Assembly: GCF_001552215.1 (NCBI RefSeq)
Contig: NZ_BCQT01000004.1
Coordinates: 620,001-684,000 of the forward strand
DNA from: Actinomadura macra NBRC 14102
GTDB taxonomy: Bacteria > Actinomycetota > Actinomycetes > Streptosporangiales > Streptosporangiaceae
Reading direction: 5' to 3'
Length of the DNA stretch: 64,000 nucleotides
Shown: positions 49,031 through 58,984 of the stretch, piece by piece
Layout: every line of letters starts with the position of its first letter
How positions within the stretch are numbered: position 1 is the first letter of the stretch
Translations under genes and position numbers: made by a program
The notes under the pieces: generated by a model
What the model was told of the DNA's origin: nothing
What the model saw: the letters and a program-made list of their open reading frames with translations, nothing else
Database searches by the model: none

Positions 49031-49987
49031 ATGAAGATCGTGGCGCTGGCGGGCGGCATCGGCGGGGCCCGCTTCCTGCGGGGGCTGCGTGCGGCGGCCC
49101 CGGACGCGGAGATCACCGTCATCGGCAACACCGGGGACGACATCTCCCTGTTCGGGCTGCGCGTCTGCCCCGATCTGGACACCGTGATGTACACGCTCGG
49201 CGGCGGCATCAACGAGGAGCAGGGCTGGGGACGCGCCGCCGAGACGTTCACCGTCAAGGAGGAGCTCGGCGCGTACGGCGTCGGCCCGTCCTGGTTCGGT
49301 CTCGGCGACCGCGATGTCGCCACCCACATCGTGCGGACGCAGATGCTGGCGGCCGGGTACGCGCTGTCGGCGGTGACCGAGGCGCTGTGCGACAGGTGGC
49401 GGCCGGGCGTCCGGCTGATCCCCATGACCGACGACCAGGTCGAGACGCACGTGGTGGTGGAGGACGCCGAACAGGGCCGCCGGGCGGTCCACTTCCAGGA
49501 GTGGTGGGTGCGGCTGCGCGCGTCCGTCCCGGCGCTGTCGATCGCGGCGGTCGGCGCCGAGGACGCCAAGCCCGCGCCGGGCGTGCTCGCGGCGATCGAG
49601 GCGGCGGACGTCGTGCTGTTCCCGCCGTCCAACCCGGTGGTGAGCGTCGGCACGATCCTCGCGATCCCCGGGATCAGGGACGCGGTCGCGGCGAAGACCG
49701 TCGTCGGCGTCTCCCCGATCATCGGCGGCGCGCCGGTGCGCGGCATGGCCGACGCCTGCCTGACCGCGATCGGGGTCGAGACGTCCGCGCGGGCGGTGGC
49801 CGAGCACTACGGCCTCGGCCTGCTGGACGGCTGGCTCGTCGACGACGCGGACGCGGACGTGCGGGTGGAGGGCATCGAGGTGCGCTCCCGGCCGCTGCTG
49901 ATGAGCGACCCGGACGCCACGGCCGCCATCGCCCGCGCCGCGCTCGACCTGGCCGTGGAGCTGAAGCAGGCGGAGGACGTTCGGTGA
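49031..49987 (+). CDS. fbiA: 2-phospho-L-lactate-type transferase (F420 synthesis)
   Basis: A 318-residue CofD/FbiA enzyme that joins the activated three-carbon unit to deazaflavin Fo, giving (dehydro-)F420-0. Motifs: [20 protein letters not shown] at the start, [20 protein letters not shown], and [14 protein letters not shown] near 200. The length is typical. The ATG at 49031 begins the conserved N-terminus. It overlaps fbiB by 4 bp (GTGA). Confidence 0.96.
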   Translation: MKIVALAGGIGGARFLRGLRAAAPDAEITVIGNTGDDISLFGLRVCPDLDTVMYTLGGGINEEQGWGRAAETFTVKEELGAYGVGPSWFGLGDRDVATHIVRTQMLAAGYALSAVTEALCDRWRPGVRLIPMTDDQVETHVVVEDAEQGRRAVHFQEWWVRLRASVPALSIAAVGAEDAKPAPGVLAAIEAADVVLFPPSNPVVSVGTILAIPGIRDAVAAKTVVGVSPIIGGAPVRGMADACLTAIGVETSARAVAEHYGLGLLDGWLVDDADADVRVEGIEVRSRPLLMSDPDATAAIARAALDLAVELKQAEDVR

Positions 49988-51270
49988 GGTTGAGCGTGTT
50001 CGGCGTCCCCGGGGTACCGGAGGTCGCCGCGGGGGACGACATCGCGGCGCTGGTCCCCGCCGGGACGGTCGAGGACGGCGACGTGCTCGTCGTCACGTCC
50101 AAGATCGTGAGCAAGGCGGAGGGGCGGGTCCTGGTCGCCGACGACCGGGAGAAGGCCATCGACGCCGAGACCGTGCGGGTGGTGGCCCGCCGGGTGCACG
50201 CTCGGGGCGAGACCCGGATCGTGGAGACGCGGCAGGGCCTGGTGCTGGCCGCCGCTGGCGTGGACGCGTCCAACACGGCGCCGGGCACGGTCCTGCTGCT
50301 GCCTGAGGACCCCGACGCGTCCGCCCGGCGGATCCGCGCGGGCGTGCGCGAGCGGCTCGGCAGGAACGTCGCCGTCATCGTGTCCGACACGCTCGGCCGC
50401 CCCTGGCGCAACGGGGTCATCGACGCCGCCATCGGCGTCGCGGGGCTGGCGCCGCTGAGCGACATGCGCGGACGCGACGACCCGTACGGCAACCGCCTGG
50501 ACGCCACGATCACGGCCGTCGCCGACGAGATCGCCGCTGCCGGCGAACTCGTCAAGGGCAAGCTGGACGGGATACCGATCGCCGTCGTCCGCGGACTGTC
50601 CGGCCTGGTCACAGCGGAGGACGGGCCGGGAGCCCGGGCGTTGGTCCGCCCGCCCGACGAGGACATGTTCCGGTACGGCTCGTCGGAGGTGCTGCACGCG
50701 CGGCGGACGATCCGCGAGTTCACCGCCGACCCGGTCGACCCGGACGTGGTGCGGCGTGCCGTCGCCGCGGCGATCACCGCGCCCGCGCCCCACCACACGA
50801 CGCCCTGGCGGTTCGTCCTGCTGGAATCACCGGAATCCCGGACCCGGCTGCTGGACGCGATGCGCGACGCGTGGGAGTCCGACCTGCGCCGGGACGGCTT
50901 CTCCGCCGAGTCGATCGCCAACCGACTGCGCCGCGGCGACGTCCTGCGCCGCGCGCCGTACCTGGTCGTCCCGTGCCTGGTGGCAGACGGGGCGCACGAC
51001 TACCCCGACGAGCGCCGGTCCCGCGCCGAGCGCGAGATGTTCGTCGTAGCCGCCGGGGCAGCCGTAGAGAACCTGCTGGTGGCGCTGGCAGTGGAGGGCC
51101 TGGGCTCCTGCTGGGTGTCGAGCACGATGTTCTGCCGCGACGTAGTCCGCGAGGCCCTGGACATCCCCGACGAGTGGGACCCTATGGGCGCGGTGGGAAT
51201 CGGCCACCCCGCAGCCCCACCAAGAGACCGCCCCCCACGCACCCCAGACCAGTTCATAGAAGTCCGCTGA
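49984..51270 (+). CDS. fbiB: F420-0:gamma-glutamyl ligase with FMN reductase domain
   Basis: A 428-residue two-domain protein. Residues 1-240 are the CofE-like ligase adding glutamates ([56 protein letters not shown]). Residues about 250-428 are the nitroreductase-fold domain that reduces dehydro-F420-0 ([32 protein letters not shown]). The GTG 49984 overlaps the fbiA stop. Codon use in the last 250 bases shifts toward A/T-ending codons. Repeat B3 starts 105 bp after the stop. Confidence 0.95.
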   Translation: MRLSVFGVPGVPEVAAGDDIAALVPAGTVEDGDVLVVTSKIVSKAEGRVLVADDREKAIDAETVRVVARRVHARGETRIVETRQGLVLAAAGVDASNTAPGTVLLLPEDPDASARRIRAGVRERLGRNVAVIVSDTLGRPWRNGVIDAAIGVAGLAPLSDMRGRDDPYGNRLDATITAVADEIAAAGELVKGKLDGIPIAVVRGLSGLVTAEDGPGARALVRPPDEDMFRYGSSEVLHARRTIREFTADPVDPDVVRRAVAAAITAPAPHHTTPWRFVLLESPESRTRLLDAMRDAWESDLRRDGFSAESIANRLRRGDVLRRAPYLVVPCLVADGAHDYPDERRSRAEREMFVVAAGAAVENLLVALAVEGLGSCWVSSTMFCRDVVREALDIPDEWDPMGAVGIGHPAAPPRDRPPRTPDQFIEVR

Positions 51271-51375
51271 CCGAAGTCCGCCACCCGGGAATAGATCACC
51301 ACCGCCAGTGGCTGCACACACGCATGACCGTGCACCAGCCCAGGCAGTAACCGCAGGTGGCAGCGACCCCAGCGT

Positions 51376-51601
51376 TGCGATCGCGTAAAAAGCCAGGTAC
51401 GAGCGAAGCGAGAACCTGATCGCGAAGCGAGCCGCCAGGCGAGCCGAAGCCATGTAGCGATCGCCGCAGTGTCCGTTGAAGGAGGGCGCTCTAGCGCCTG
51501 ACGCCAAGGGCACTGCAATCAACACAGCGATCGCCGCGTTGTCCGTTGAAGGGAGGGCCGCCAAGGCCCGACCGCCAAGGCCCGACCGCCAAGGACAACG
51601 C
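51376..51601 (+). repeat. structured intergenic repeat, family B copy 3 with two terminal modules
   Basis: The core has GCGATCGC, stem CAGGT / ACCTG, ATCGC-GAA-GCGA, GCC-GCCA-GGC and a second GCGATCGC. Terminal module 1 (51466-51516) has GCAGTGTCC / GGGCACTGC around GGCGC-TCTA-GCGCC. Terminal module 2 (51536-51601) has GCGTTGTCC / GGACAACGC, a fully compensated variant, and an internal 14-bp duplication. It lies between fbiB and fbiC and shares GCGAGCCGCCAGGCGAG (51427-51443) with repeat A2. Confidence 0.88.
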
Positions 51602-51635
51602 AATAAAATATGACGATTGGCATAGAGTGCCTCGT

Positions 51636-54197
51636 ATGGAGGCCATTGCTAACTCTGTGCGCCGGGCGCTGGCCCGCGCGCGCGACGGCAAGACTTTGGA
51701 CCGGTCCGAGGCCACGACACTGCTGCGCGCCCGCGGCGCGCAGCTCGACGATCTGCTCACGTATGCCGCCCGCACCCGCGACGCCGGTCTTGAGGCGGCC
51801 GGACGGCCGGGGGTCATCACCTACAGCCGGAAGGTCTTCATCCCGCTGACCCGCCTCTGCCGCGACAGGTGCGGGTACTGCACGTTCGCGACCGTCCCGC
51901 ATCGGCTGGACTCCCCCTACCTCAGCCCGGACGAGGTCCTGGAGATCGCGCGGCAGGGTGCGGCGATGGGGTGCAAGGAGGCGCTGTTCACGCTCGGCGA
52001 CCGTCCCGAGGACCGCTGGAAGCAGGCCCGCGAGTGGCTGGACGCGCACGGCTATGACGACACGCTCTCGTACGTGCGCGCGATGGCGATCCGCGTGCTG
52101 GAGGAGACGGGGCTGCTGCCGCACCTGAACCCCGGTGTGCTGACGTGGCGGGACTTCCAGCGGCTCAAGCCGGTCGCGCCGTCCATGGGGATGATGCTGG
52201 AAACGACCGCGACACGGTTGTTCAGCGAGCGGGGCGGGCCGCACTTCGGGTCGCCCGACAAGGACCCGGCGGTCCGGCTGCGGGTGCTGGAGGACGCGGG
52301 CCGGACGAACGTGCCGTTCACCACGGGCATCCTCATCGGCATCGGCGAGACGGTGGAGGAGCGCGCGGACGCCATCTTCGAGATCCGGCGGACGATGCGG
52401 GAGTACGGGGCGATCCAGGAGGTGATCGTCCAGAACTTCCGTGCGAAGCCCGACACCAAGATGCGCGACACCCCGGACGCAGAGCTGGCGGAACTGGCGG
52501 CGACGATCGCGGTGACCCGGCTAGTCCTCGGGCCGAAGGCGCGTGTGCAGGCGCCGCCGAACCTGGTCGCCGACCAGTACACGCTGATGCTGCGGGCCGG
52601 GATCGACGACTGGGGCGGGGTGTCGCCGCTGACGCCCGACCACGTCAACCCCGAGCGGCCATGGCCGCAGATCGACGAGCTGGCCGCGCGGACGGCCGAG
52701 GCCGGGTTCGCGCTGCGCGAGCGCCTCACGATCTACCCCGACTACGTCAGGCGCGGTGAACCGTGGCTGGACCCGCGCCTGACCGGCCACGTCGCCGCGC
52801 TCGCGGACCCGGAGACGGGCCTGGCGCGGGAGGACGCCGTCCTCGAAGGGCGGCCGTGGCAGGAACCCGACGGCGGTTTCGCCGCGTCCGGCCGGACCGA
52901 CCTGCACACCGAGATCGACACGACCGGCCGGACCAGCGACCGCCGCGACGACTTCGACGAGGTCTACGGCGACTGGGACGCGCTCAAGGAGCGGATGGCG
53001 GCGCCGCGGCGGTTCGACGCCGACGTGAAGGCGGCGCTGGCGAGCGCTGAACGCGCCCCGGCCGGGCTGACCGACGACGAGGCCCTCGCCCTGCTGCACG
53101 CGGACGGCCCGGAGCTGGAGGCGCTCACGCGGCTGGCCGACGGGCTGCGCCGGGACGCGGTCGGCGACGACGTCACCTACGTCGTCACGCGCAATATCAA
53201 CTTCACGAACGTCTGCTACACCGGCTGCCGGTTCTGCGCGTTCGCCCAGCGCCGCACGGACGCCGACGCCTACACCCTGTCCCTCCAGCAGGTCGGCGAC
53301 CGGGTGGACGAGGCGTGGGAGGCGGGCGCCACCGAAGTCTGCATGCAGGGCGGTATCCACCCTGACCTGCCCGGCACCGCCTACTTCGACCTGGCGCGCG
53401 AGGTGAAGCGCCGCGCACCGGACATCCATCTGCACTCCTACAGCCCGATGGAGGTCGTGAACGGCGCGTCCCGCACCGACCTGTCGATCCGGGAGTGGCT
53501 CCAGGCCGCGCGGGAGGCGGGGGTCGACTCGCTGCCGGGCACCGCCGCGGAGATCCTGGACGACGACGTCCGCTGGGTGCTCACCAAGGGCAAGCTGCCC
53601 ACCGACCAGTGGGTCGAGGTCGTCACGACCGCGCACGAGCTCGGCATCCCGACGACCTCGACGATGATGTACGGGCACGTGGACGCCCCGTCCCACTGGG
53701 TCGCGCACATCAAGCTGCTGCGGTCGATCCAGGAGCGGACCGGCGGGTTCAGCGAGTTCGTGCTACTGCCGTTCGTCCACCACAATTCGCCGATCTATCT
53801 CGCGGGGCTGGCGCGCCCGGGGCCGACCGTCCGGGAGAACATCGCGGTCCACGCGCTCGCCCGCGTCCTGCTGCACGGCGCCATCCACAACATCCAGACG
53901 TCCTGGGTGAAGATGGGCGACGAGCTGTGCACGCGCGTCCTGCAAGGCGGCGTGAACGACCTCGGCGGGACGTTGATGGAGGAGACCATCAGCCGCATGG
54001 CGGGCTCGGAGAACGGCTCCTTCAAACCCATCAGTGAACTGGAGGAGATCGCGGCGCGCGCAGGTCGCCCCGCCCGGCAGCGCACCACCCTCTACGGCGA
54101 GGTCCCGGCCGAACGCCTCGACGCCGCCCGCCGCACCGACGGCATCGGAACCTTCATCTCGAAATCCCGGGCCCGCCTCCCCCTCACCCCCATCTAG
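51636..54197 (+). CDS. fbiC: 7,8-didemethyl-8-hydroxy-5-deazariboflavin (Fo) synthase, fused CofG-CofH
   Basis: An 853-residue enzyme with two radical SAM halves that make the F420 chromophore Fo from tyrosine and a flavin precursor. The first cluster motif is CRDRCGYC (C75, C79, C82); the second is CYTGCRFC (C527, C531, C534). Supporting motifs include [20 protein letters not shown] and [18 protein letters not shown] chose ATG 51636; the frame is open 30 codons upstream but only through repeat B3. TAGAGT just before suggests a leaderless message. The stop overlaps the convergent LysR gene by 4 bp. Confidence 0.96.
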   Translation: MEAIANSVRRALARARDGKTLDRSEATTLLRARGAQLDDLLTYAARTRDAGLEAAGRPGVITYSRKVFIPLTRLCRDRCGYCTFATVPHRLDSPYLSPDEVLEIARQGAAMGCKEALFTLGDRPEDRWKQAREWLDAHGYDDTLSYVRAMAIRVLEETGLLPHLNPGVLTWRDFQRLKPVAPSMGMMLETTATRLFSERGGPHFGSPDKDPAVRLRVLEDAGRTNVPFTTGILIGIGETVEERADAIFEIRRTMREYGAIQEVIVQNFRAKPDTKMRDTPDAELAELAATIAVTRLVLGPKARVQAPPNLVADQYTLMLRAGIDDWGGVSPLTPDHVNPERPWPQIDELAARTAEAGFALRERLTIYPDYVRRGEPWLDPRLTGHVAALADPETGLAREDAVLEGRPWQEPDGGFAASGRTDLHTEIDTTGRTSDRRDDFDEVYGDWDALKERMAAPRRFDADVKAALASAERAPAGLTDDEALALLHADGPELEALTRLADGLRRDAVGDDVTYVVTRNINFTNVCYTGCRFCAFAQRRTDADAYTLSLQQVGDRVDEAWEAGATEVCMQGGIHPDLPGTAYFDLAREVKRRAPDIHLHSYSPMEVVNGASRTDLSIREWLQAAREAGVDSLPGTAAEILDDDVRWVLTKGKLPTDQWVEVVTTAHELGIPTTSTMMYGHVDAPSHWVAHIKLLRSIQERTGGFSEFVLLPFVHHNSPIYLAGLARPGPTVRENIAVHALARVLLHGAIHNIQTSWVKMGDELCTRVLQGGVNDLGGTLMEETISRMAGSENGSFKPISELEEIAARAGRPARQRTTLYGEVPAERLDAARRTDGIGTFISKSRARLPLTPI

Positions 54198-55138
54198 GGC
54201 TTGCCGCGGACTAGGCTGGGGCGGCCGGCGGCCAGGTCGTCGGCGGAGCGGCGCAACGCCTCCAGGACGGCGCGGACGGACGGTCGGACGTCCGCGCCGA
54301 CGCGGGTCCACAGGACCATCCGGCGGTCCACCCGGGCGCCCGCCAGGTCCCGGACGACGATGCCCTCCTCCCGTTCCGCCAGCGCCAGTTCGGGGGCGAG
54401 GCACGCCGCGCCGCCGCGCGCGACCATGGCGAGGATGATCAGCAGGTCGTTCGAGCGGTAGCGGACGGTGGGACGGAAACCGCCGAGCTCCACGCACGTC
54501 CGCTCCAGCAGGTCCGCGTGGTTGGTGCCGACGTGGCCGGTCACCCACGGCTGCCCGGCGAGGTCGGCCATCCGCACCGGCCCCTTCTCCCGCGCGAGCG
54601 GGTGCGCCTCGGGCAGCGCGATCCGCATCATCTCGGTGATCAGCACCTCGGACGCCAGCTCGGGACGGCGCGGGCGCGGCAGGTGCGAGTACTCGTCGGT
54701 GAGGACCACGTCGATGTCCCGCTGCACGAGCGCCTGGAGGACGCGGTGGAACTCCTCGTCCAGCACGTCCACGACCAGGTCGGGGTAAGTCTCGGCGAGG
54801 CACGGCAGGGCCGGCGCGAGGACGTGCAGCAGCGCCGTCTGGAACCCCACGAGCCGGACGACGCCGGCGACGCGCCCGCCGGCGGCGACGGCCGCCTCCT
54901 CGGCACGCTGCGCCCCGGCGAGCAGCCGCTCGGCGTGCCCGGCCAGGACCTCGCCCGCCTCGGTGAGCCGGAGCCGCCGCCCCGCGCGCTCGACGAGGGG
55001 GACGCCCACCTCCCGCTGGAGCTGGGCGAGTTGCTGGGAGACCGCGGACGGGCTGTACCCGAGCGCCTCGGCGACGGCGCCGACGGTGCCGCGGAGCTTG
55101 AGCTCGCGAAGCACCCGCAGCCTGCCCAGATCCAACAT
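54194..55138 (-). CDS. LysR-family regulator
   Basis: A 314-residue activator/repressor. The winged helix lies at 1-65 ([20 protein letters not shown]) and the periplasmic-binding-like effector domain at about 95-290. I chose ATG 55138, at the normal family start; the frame reads 41 codons further up without family support. Targets are unknown; the genes next to it are fbiC (convergent) and the accessory block. Confidence 0.9.
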   Translation of the reverse strand: MLDLGRLRVLRELKLRGTVGAVAEALGYSPSAVSQQLAQLQREVGVPLVERAGRRLRLTEAGEVLAGHAERLLAGAQRAEEAAVAAGGRVAGVVRLVGFQTALLHVLAPALPCLAETYPDLVVDVLDEEFHRVLQALVQRDIDVVLTDEYSHLPRPRRPELASEVLITEMMRIALPEAHPLAREKGPVRMADLAGQPWVTGHVGTNHADLLERTCVELGGFRPTVRYRSNDLLIILAMVARGGAACLAPELALAEREEGIVVRDLAGARVDRRMVLWTRVGADVRPSVRAVLEALRRSADDLAAGRPSLVRGKP

Positions 55139-55395
55139 AGTGAAGAGATTCTTACACAATCCATCCAGAACGGTTGCCGGAGCTGAATGGTAGGCGGAAT
55201 CGAGACCCTCGCACCTGGGCGTCGAGGCCAGGAACTGGGCTGGCGACCGGCCCCCGAGCAATGGTCAATATCCGGGGCCTGCGGGAAAAGAATGCAAGGA
55301 CGGTGTCCCTCCACTCCGCGCCGGTCTCGCACTACAGTAAAGGTCAAAAGGACTAGCTGCCCACTCGGGGACCGACGACGCTATGGGGGTCGGCG

Positions 55396-55908
55396 CTGCC
55401 ACTCGACCACAACAATCATCAGGGAAAGTTCGGCGAGGCGTTCGTCCGGGCGGTCGCCGCGGCCTCAGGACTCCTTGTTTCGCAACCTGACCCTGACTTC
55501 GATGGCGTGGACTTTTCACTCAAGTACCCCGGGGCGAGGGGGACCAAGTACCTGCCGCAGATCGACGTCCAGGTCAAGTCGTGGCGCAGGCCCACCGGTC
55601 CGGGGGAGTCTTGGGCCTACCCGATGAAGGCCAGGCATTTCCAGCAGCTGGCCGGCGCATTCGAGATCCCTCGCTTCCTGCTCCTGGTCGTGGTGCCGGC
55701 CGACGTCCGCGCCTACACTCAGGCCGATGACGAATGCCTCCGGCTCCATCGGGCTTGCTACTGGGCCTCGTTCGCCGACGTCGAGCCGCCCTGGCAGCTC
55801 CCCGGCGACACAACGGTCAAGGTCGAGGTCCTGAAGAAGAACCTGCTCACCGCCGAGGCGTTGCTGGGGCTCATACTCAGGCCAGGCGCCGCCCTGGAGG
55901 TCCCATGA
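55396..55908 (+). CDS. DUF4365-family nuclease-like protein, possible CTG start
   Basis: A 170-residue protein. The core HNNHQGKFGEAFVRAVAAAS, DPDFDGVDFSLKY and PQIDVQVKSW carries the Glu, Asp and (D)xQxK pattern of a PD-(D/E)xK nuclease fold, as in DUF4365. The homologous region begins before any ATG, GTG or TTG in frame: the stop at 55354-55356 is followed by CTG codons, and CTG 55396 has GGGGG 7 bp upstream. GTG 55507 would remove the conserved first 37 residues. ATGA couples it to the next gene. Confidence 0.65.
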   Translation: MPLDHNNHQGKFGEAFVRAVAAASGLLVSQPDPDFDGVDFSLKYPGARGTKYLPQIDVQVKSWRRPTGPGESWAYPMKARHFQQLAGAFEIPRFLLLVVVPADVRAYTQADDECLRLHRACYWASFADVEPPWQLPGDTTVKVEVLKKNLLTAEALLGLILRPGAALEVP

Positions 55909-57050
55909 CCACCGACGACGGGCTGCTCAGCACCCTCGCTGCTTTGCCGCCGGACGACGTGCGGGCTTACTTGTCCAACAATGGCTGGACACCGTACGAA
56001 CGGATCGGGGCGTCGCTTCTGTGGGCGGTCAGCGAAGGCGAGCGCGAATTCGAAGTGCTCGTCCCCCAGGAGCAGGGCGTCCGGGACTACCCGCTCCGCA
56101 TGATCAATCTGCTTCAGGCGCTCACCGAGGCCGAAGGCCGGCCACGCGGGCAGATCCTCAGAGACCTGACGACCGTCAACGTGGACCGTAACCATGTCCA
56201 TACACATCCGCCGGCTCCTTCGGGAAGCATTTCGGTGGCGGACGGGGCGGCGGCTTATGAGGGTGTCAGAGAACTTCTCATAGCCGGCGCGTATGCCGTT
56301 CTCAATGAGCCCGTCCTCCGTTTGCCGCGCCGCAAACCTGCCCAAGTGGAGGACTTCCCCAAACAGGCCAGGCTAGGTCCCGCGGAGGCGGGGAGCTACA
56401 TCATCTCGATCGAGATTCCGCTGGAGGAGGAGGCCGACACCCTGTTCAGCGTCGGTCAGCCCTTCGGCCGCAGGGTCATGCTGCGGCTGTACGGTGCGAT
56501 CCAGGCGGCCTACGCGGCGTCCGGCGAGGCCCTGGAGACGTCCGAGCTCGAACCCTTCGCGGACAGGGTCGGTGAAGGCATCTCCGCGCACCTGTGCAGG
56601 GCGCTGGGCCGCTTCGGAGGCACCGAGCAGGACCACCCCTTCGAGATGCGGTTCGCTTGGGCGCTGCGAACTCCGACCGGCTTCCCGACCCCACCCATCC
56701 GATTCGACGCGCCTATGGCCTCGATCCTCGCCCAGGCGGGCGAGGATCTGGGGACGGGCGAACGGGTGCATCGTGACGCCGTGGTCATGGGAACGGTGTG
56801 GCGGACGCAGCGGGTACGTCCGACCGACGACGGCTGGGTCATCGTGCGCGGTGTCAACACTGCGGGAGAGGACCGTCAGCGTCGGCTGGTGAGGGTGCTC
56901 TTGCCGCCCGAGGACTTCAACAAGGCCCTCCAGGCGAGCCGGGACGGCCGTCTGGTCAGGATCATCGGCACCCTGGTGCGGACGGGGAAGCTCACGGAGT
57001 TCAGATCGGTCCGCGCGTTCGAGATCGCCGACGCGGCTGAGACGGGCTGA
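55905..57050 (+). CDS. unknown protein coupled to DUF4365 gene
   Basis: A 381-residue soluble protein I do not recognise. The N-terminal 80 residues (DDVRAYLSNNGWTPYERIGA, EREFEVLVPQEQGVRDYPLR) resemble a helical domain; the middle and C-terminal parts are mixed alpha/beta (ISIEIPLEEEADTLFSVGQP, GRLVRIIGTLVRTGKLTEFR). There is no membrane helix. The ATG overlaps the DUF4365 stop (ATGA), so the two proteins are made together. A defence or DNA-processing role is suggested only by the neighbourhood. It converges on the NUDIX gene, 38 bp away. Confidence 0.6.
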   Translation: MTTDDGLLSTLAALPPDDVRAYLSNNGWTPYERIGASLLWAVSEGEREFEVLVPQEQGVRDYPLRMINLLQALTEAEGRPRGQILRDLTTVNVDRNHVHTHPPAPSGSISVADGAAAYEGVRELLIAGAYAVLNEPVLRLPRRKPAQVEDFPKQARLGPAEAGSYIISIEIPLEEEADTLFSVGQPFGRRVMLRLYGAIQAAYAASGEALETSELEPFADRVGEGISAHLCRALGRFGGTEQDHPFEMRFAWALRTPTGFPTPPIRFDAPMASILAQAGEDLGTGERVHRDAVVMGTVWRTQRVRPTDDGWVIVRGVNTAGEDRQRRLVRVLLPPEDFNKALQASRDGRLVRIIGTLVRTGKLTEFRSVRAFEIADAAETG

Positions 57051-57088
57051 CCGGGGCAGGCGGCGGCTGGAAGCGTTGAGCGCCTTGC

Positions 57089-57556
57089 CTAGATCCATTC
57101 GCCGTGTTCAAGGTAACGGGTGCTGCCGTCGAGGTGCGCGGCGTGTGCGTGGACGAGACGGCGGGCCAGTCTGGAGATGGTCAGGTCGTGGACGTGGGCG
57201 ATGTCGTGGAACTGGAATCCGACCAGTTCGCCTGGATCGAGGCGGATGCCGTCGAGGTGGTCCTTGGTGAGGGTGCCGCCATCGAAGAGGAAAAGGACCT
57301 TGTCGCCCTCGGCCTCGCTCGGGGCCCAGTCGGCAACCAGCAGCCGCCCGAGCTCTGGGTGGATACCGAGTTCTTCGGCGACTTCACGTTCTGCGGCCTG
57401 GCGAGGAGTTTCGCCACGTTCGAGGTAGCCGCCGGGGACGTCGCGGTAGTCCTTGTAAGAGGGGTCGACCAGCATGATCTGGTCGTTGTCGTTGAAGAAC
57501 AGGACACCTGCCGCCGCTCGGGCGCGGGCGAAGGTTGCTGCCGGGTCATCGGTCAC
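57089..57556 (-). CDS. NUDIX hydrolase
   Basis: A 155-residue enzyme with a full NUDIX box from G43 to G64: G-x5-E-x7-REVAEELG (GGYLERGETPRQAAEREVAE). Family members split nucleoside diphosphates linked to other groups. It is 24 bp downstream of the XRE-TPR gene, as is common in actinomycetes. The start at 57556 begins MTDDPAATFARARAAAGVLF. The substrate is unknown. Confidence 0.9.
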   Translation of the reverse strand: MTDDPAATFARARAAAGVLFFNDNDQIMLVDPSYKDYRDVPGGYLERGETPRQAAEREVAEELGIHPELGRLLVADWAPSEAEGDKVLFLFDGGTLTKDHLDGIRLDPGELVGFQFHDIAHVHDLTISRLARRLVHAHAAHLDGSTRYLEHGEWI

Positions 57557-57580
57557 GGGAGTCGAGCGTAGGAGATAGGG

Positions 57581-58810
57581 CTAGATGATGCTCATGCGCC
57601 GGGCGAGCTCGGCCAGGGGACGGCTGCGCCTGCCGGTCGTGGTGTCTCTGAGACGGTGGACGAGTTGGCGGCTCATGATGTGGCAGTGGACCTGTTCGGC
57701 GGCGCGGCGTTCGGCGGTGAGCAGCTCGCCGATCGCGTCGTCGATCTTGTTGCGGGCCCGGTAGGCGTTGACGACTTCGAGGCTGTGGCGGACGGCTCGT
57801 TCGGGGGGCAGGCGCGCGGTGTCGATGCGCGGGATGAGATCGAGCGCGAGAGGAACCTCGCCCAAGGCCATGGCGGCCGTGACCCGGTGGATGCGTACGT
57901 TGGTGGGGCCGAATGCGGTCCACAGGTGGTTGGCGTCGACTCCGAGTTCGTTGGCCATCCGCTCGGCTCGTGCCAGGTAGTCCATGGCGTCGGCGCGGTT
58001 GTCGGCACGCGCGGCGGCGACGGCCCCGGGGAGGAGCAGGGTGCCGTGGACCGACAGCAGCGTGGGCGAACGGTCGGCATGGCGGCGACGCAGGTGCTGC
58101 GATGCGTGCTGGGCCATGGCCGCCGCCTCGCTGAGGCGGCCTTGGGACAGCAGGGCGTGGATCACCGAGCGGAACAGCGATCCGGTGATCGTCGGGTCCG
58201 TGCTGCGTTCTGCCGCGGTCAGCCCGCGCTGAGCGGCGAACCAGGCGAGGTCGGTCTCGCCGAGTTTGGTGAGGATCATCGCGGCCGACTGGTTGGCGAG
58301 CGCGACGAGCCGGTCGGCGTCCGGCCGTTGCCGCTCGGGGGCTTCACGGGCCGCCAGGTGGGTCTGGGTGAGCAGGGCGGGCAGGTGGGCGAGCATCCGT
58401 CCGTAGCGTGACAGCTGATAGGCGGCCATCACCTCTGCGACATCGCGGCGCAGTACCTCCAAGCGAGGCGGTTCGGGCTCGGCCTCGATCGCCGCCAGCA
58501 GCGGGGACAGCTGCCGGTAGTCGGTGAGGGCCGAACGGACCGGGCCGACGTCCGGGGAGGACGGCACACGGCGCGGCGGCGCAGCAGGGTATGGCTCGAT
58601 GATGTCGAAGACGGAGATGCGCAGGGCATCGGCGAGTGTCCTGATGACCGAGAGCCTGTCCAGGGCGGCACGGTCGTTCTCAATCTTGCTGAGCCAGTCT
58701 TCGGTCCGTCCGACCAGGCCGGCCAGGACGTCTTGAGGCATGCCTCGTCGGACACGGTGCCAGGCCACGCGCTGGCCAGGTGACAGGTGTTGCCGGTGAT
58801 CGGTCATCAC
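57581..58810 (-). CDS. XRE-family regulator with TPR-like body
   Basis: A 409-residue protein. The N-terminal helix-turn-helix (about 10-70) reads QRVAWHRVRRGMPQDVLAGL and RTEDWLSKIENDRAALDRLS. The rest is a helical repeat array. It is divergent from the radical SAM gene with 174 bp between, including an inverted repeat at 58828-58848. That suggests it controls the peptide cassette, possibly in response to a peptide, as in quorum-type regulators. GTG 58810 or ATG 58807 starts it. Confidence 0.85.
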   Translation of the reverse strand: MMTDHRQHLSPGQRVAWHRVRRGMPQDVLAGLVGRTEDWLSKIENDRAALDRLSVIRTLADALRISVFDIIEPYPAAPPRRVPSSPDVGPVRSALTDYRQLSPLLAAIEAEPEPPRLEVLRRDVAEVMAAYQLSRYGRMLAHLPALLTQTHLAAREAPERQRPDADRLVALANQSAAMILTKLGETDLAWFAAQRGLTAAERSTDPTITGSLFRSVIHALLSQGRLSEAAAMAQHASQHLRRRHADRSPTLLSVHGTLLLPGAVAAARADNRADAMDYLARAERMANELGVDANHLWTAFGPTNVRIHRVTAAMALGEVPLALDLIPRIDTARLPPERAVRHSLEVVNAYRARNKIDDAIGELLTAERRAAEQVHCHIMSRQLVHRLRDTTTGRRSRPLAELARRMSII

Positions 58811-58827
58811 GGATCCCCGTCAGGTGA

Positions 58828-58848
58828 CCCCGGAATTTCTTTCCGGGG
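58828..58848. promoter_or_regulatory. inverted repeat in XRE / radical SAM promoter region
   Basis: CCCCGGAA (58828-58835) and TTCCGGGG (58841-58848) form a perfect 8-bp inverted repeat around TTTCT, 18 bp before the XRE gene. It fits a dimeric operator or a leader hairpin of that gene. Confidence 0.5.
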
Positions 58849-58984
58849 GGCGCCTCCTTTGCGGTTCTAGCCTCTTGGACACGGCAGCGCAACGCGCTCC
58901 GCGGTTCGAGCCGAGAGGGATGTGGTGGGCCCGTGCACGAGGTCTTGCCGCTCGGCCAGGCCCACATGCCCAGGAGAGGTCGAG

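Noticed and set aside
51546..51635. A longer FbiC N-terminus
   Set aside because: The extra codons come from repeat B3, and the family start fits ATG 51636.
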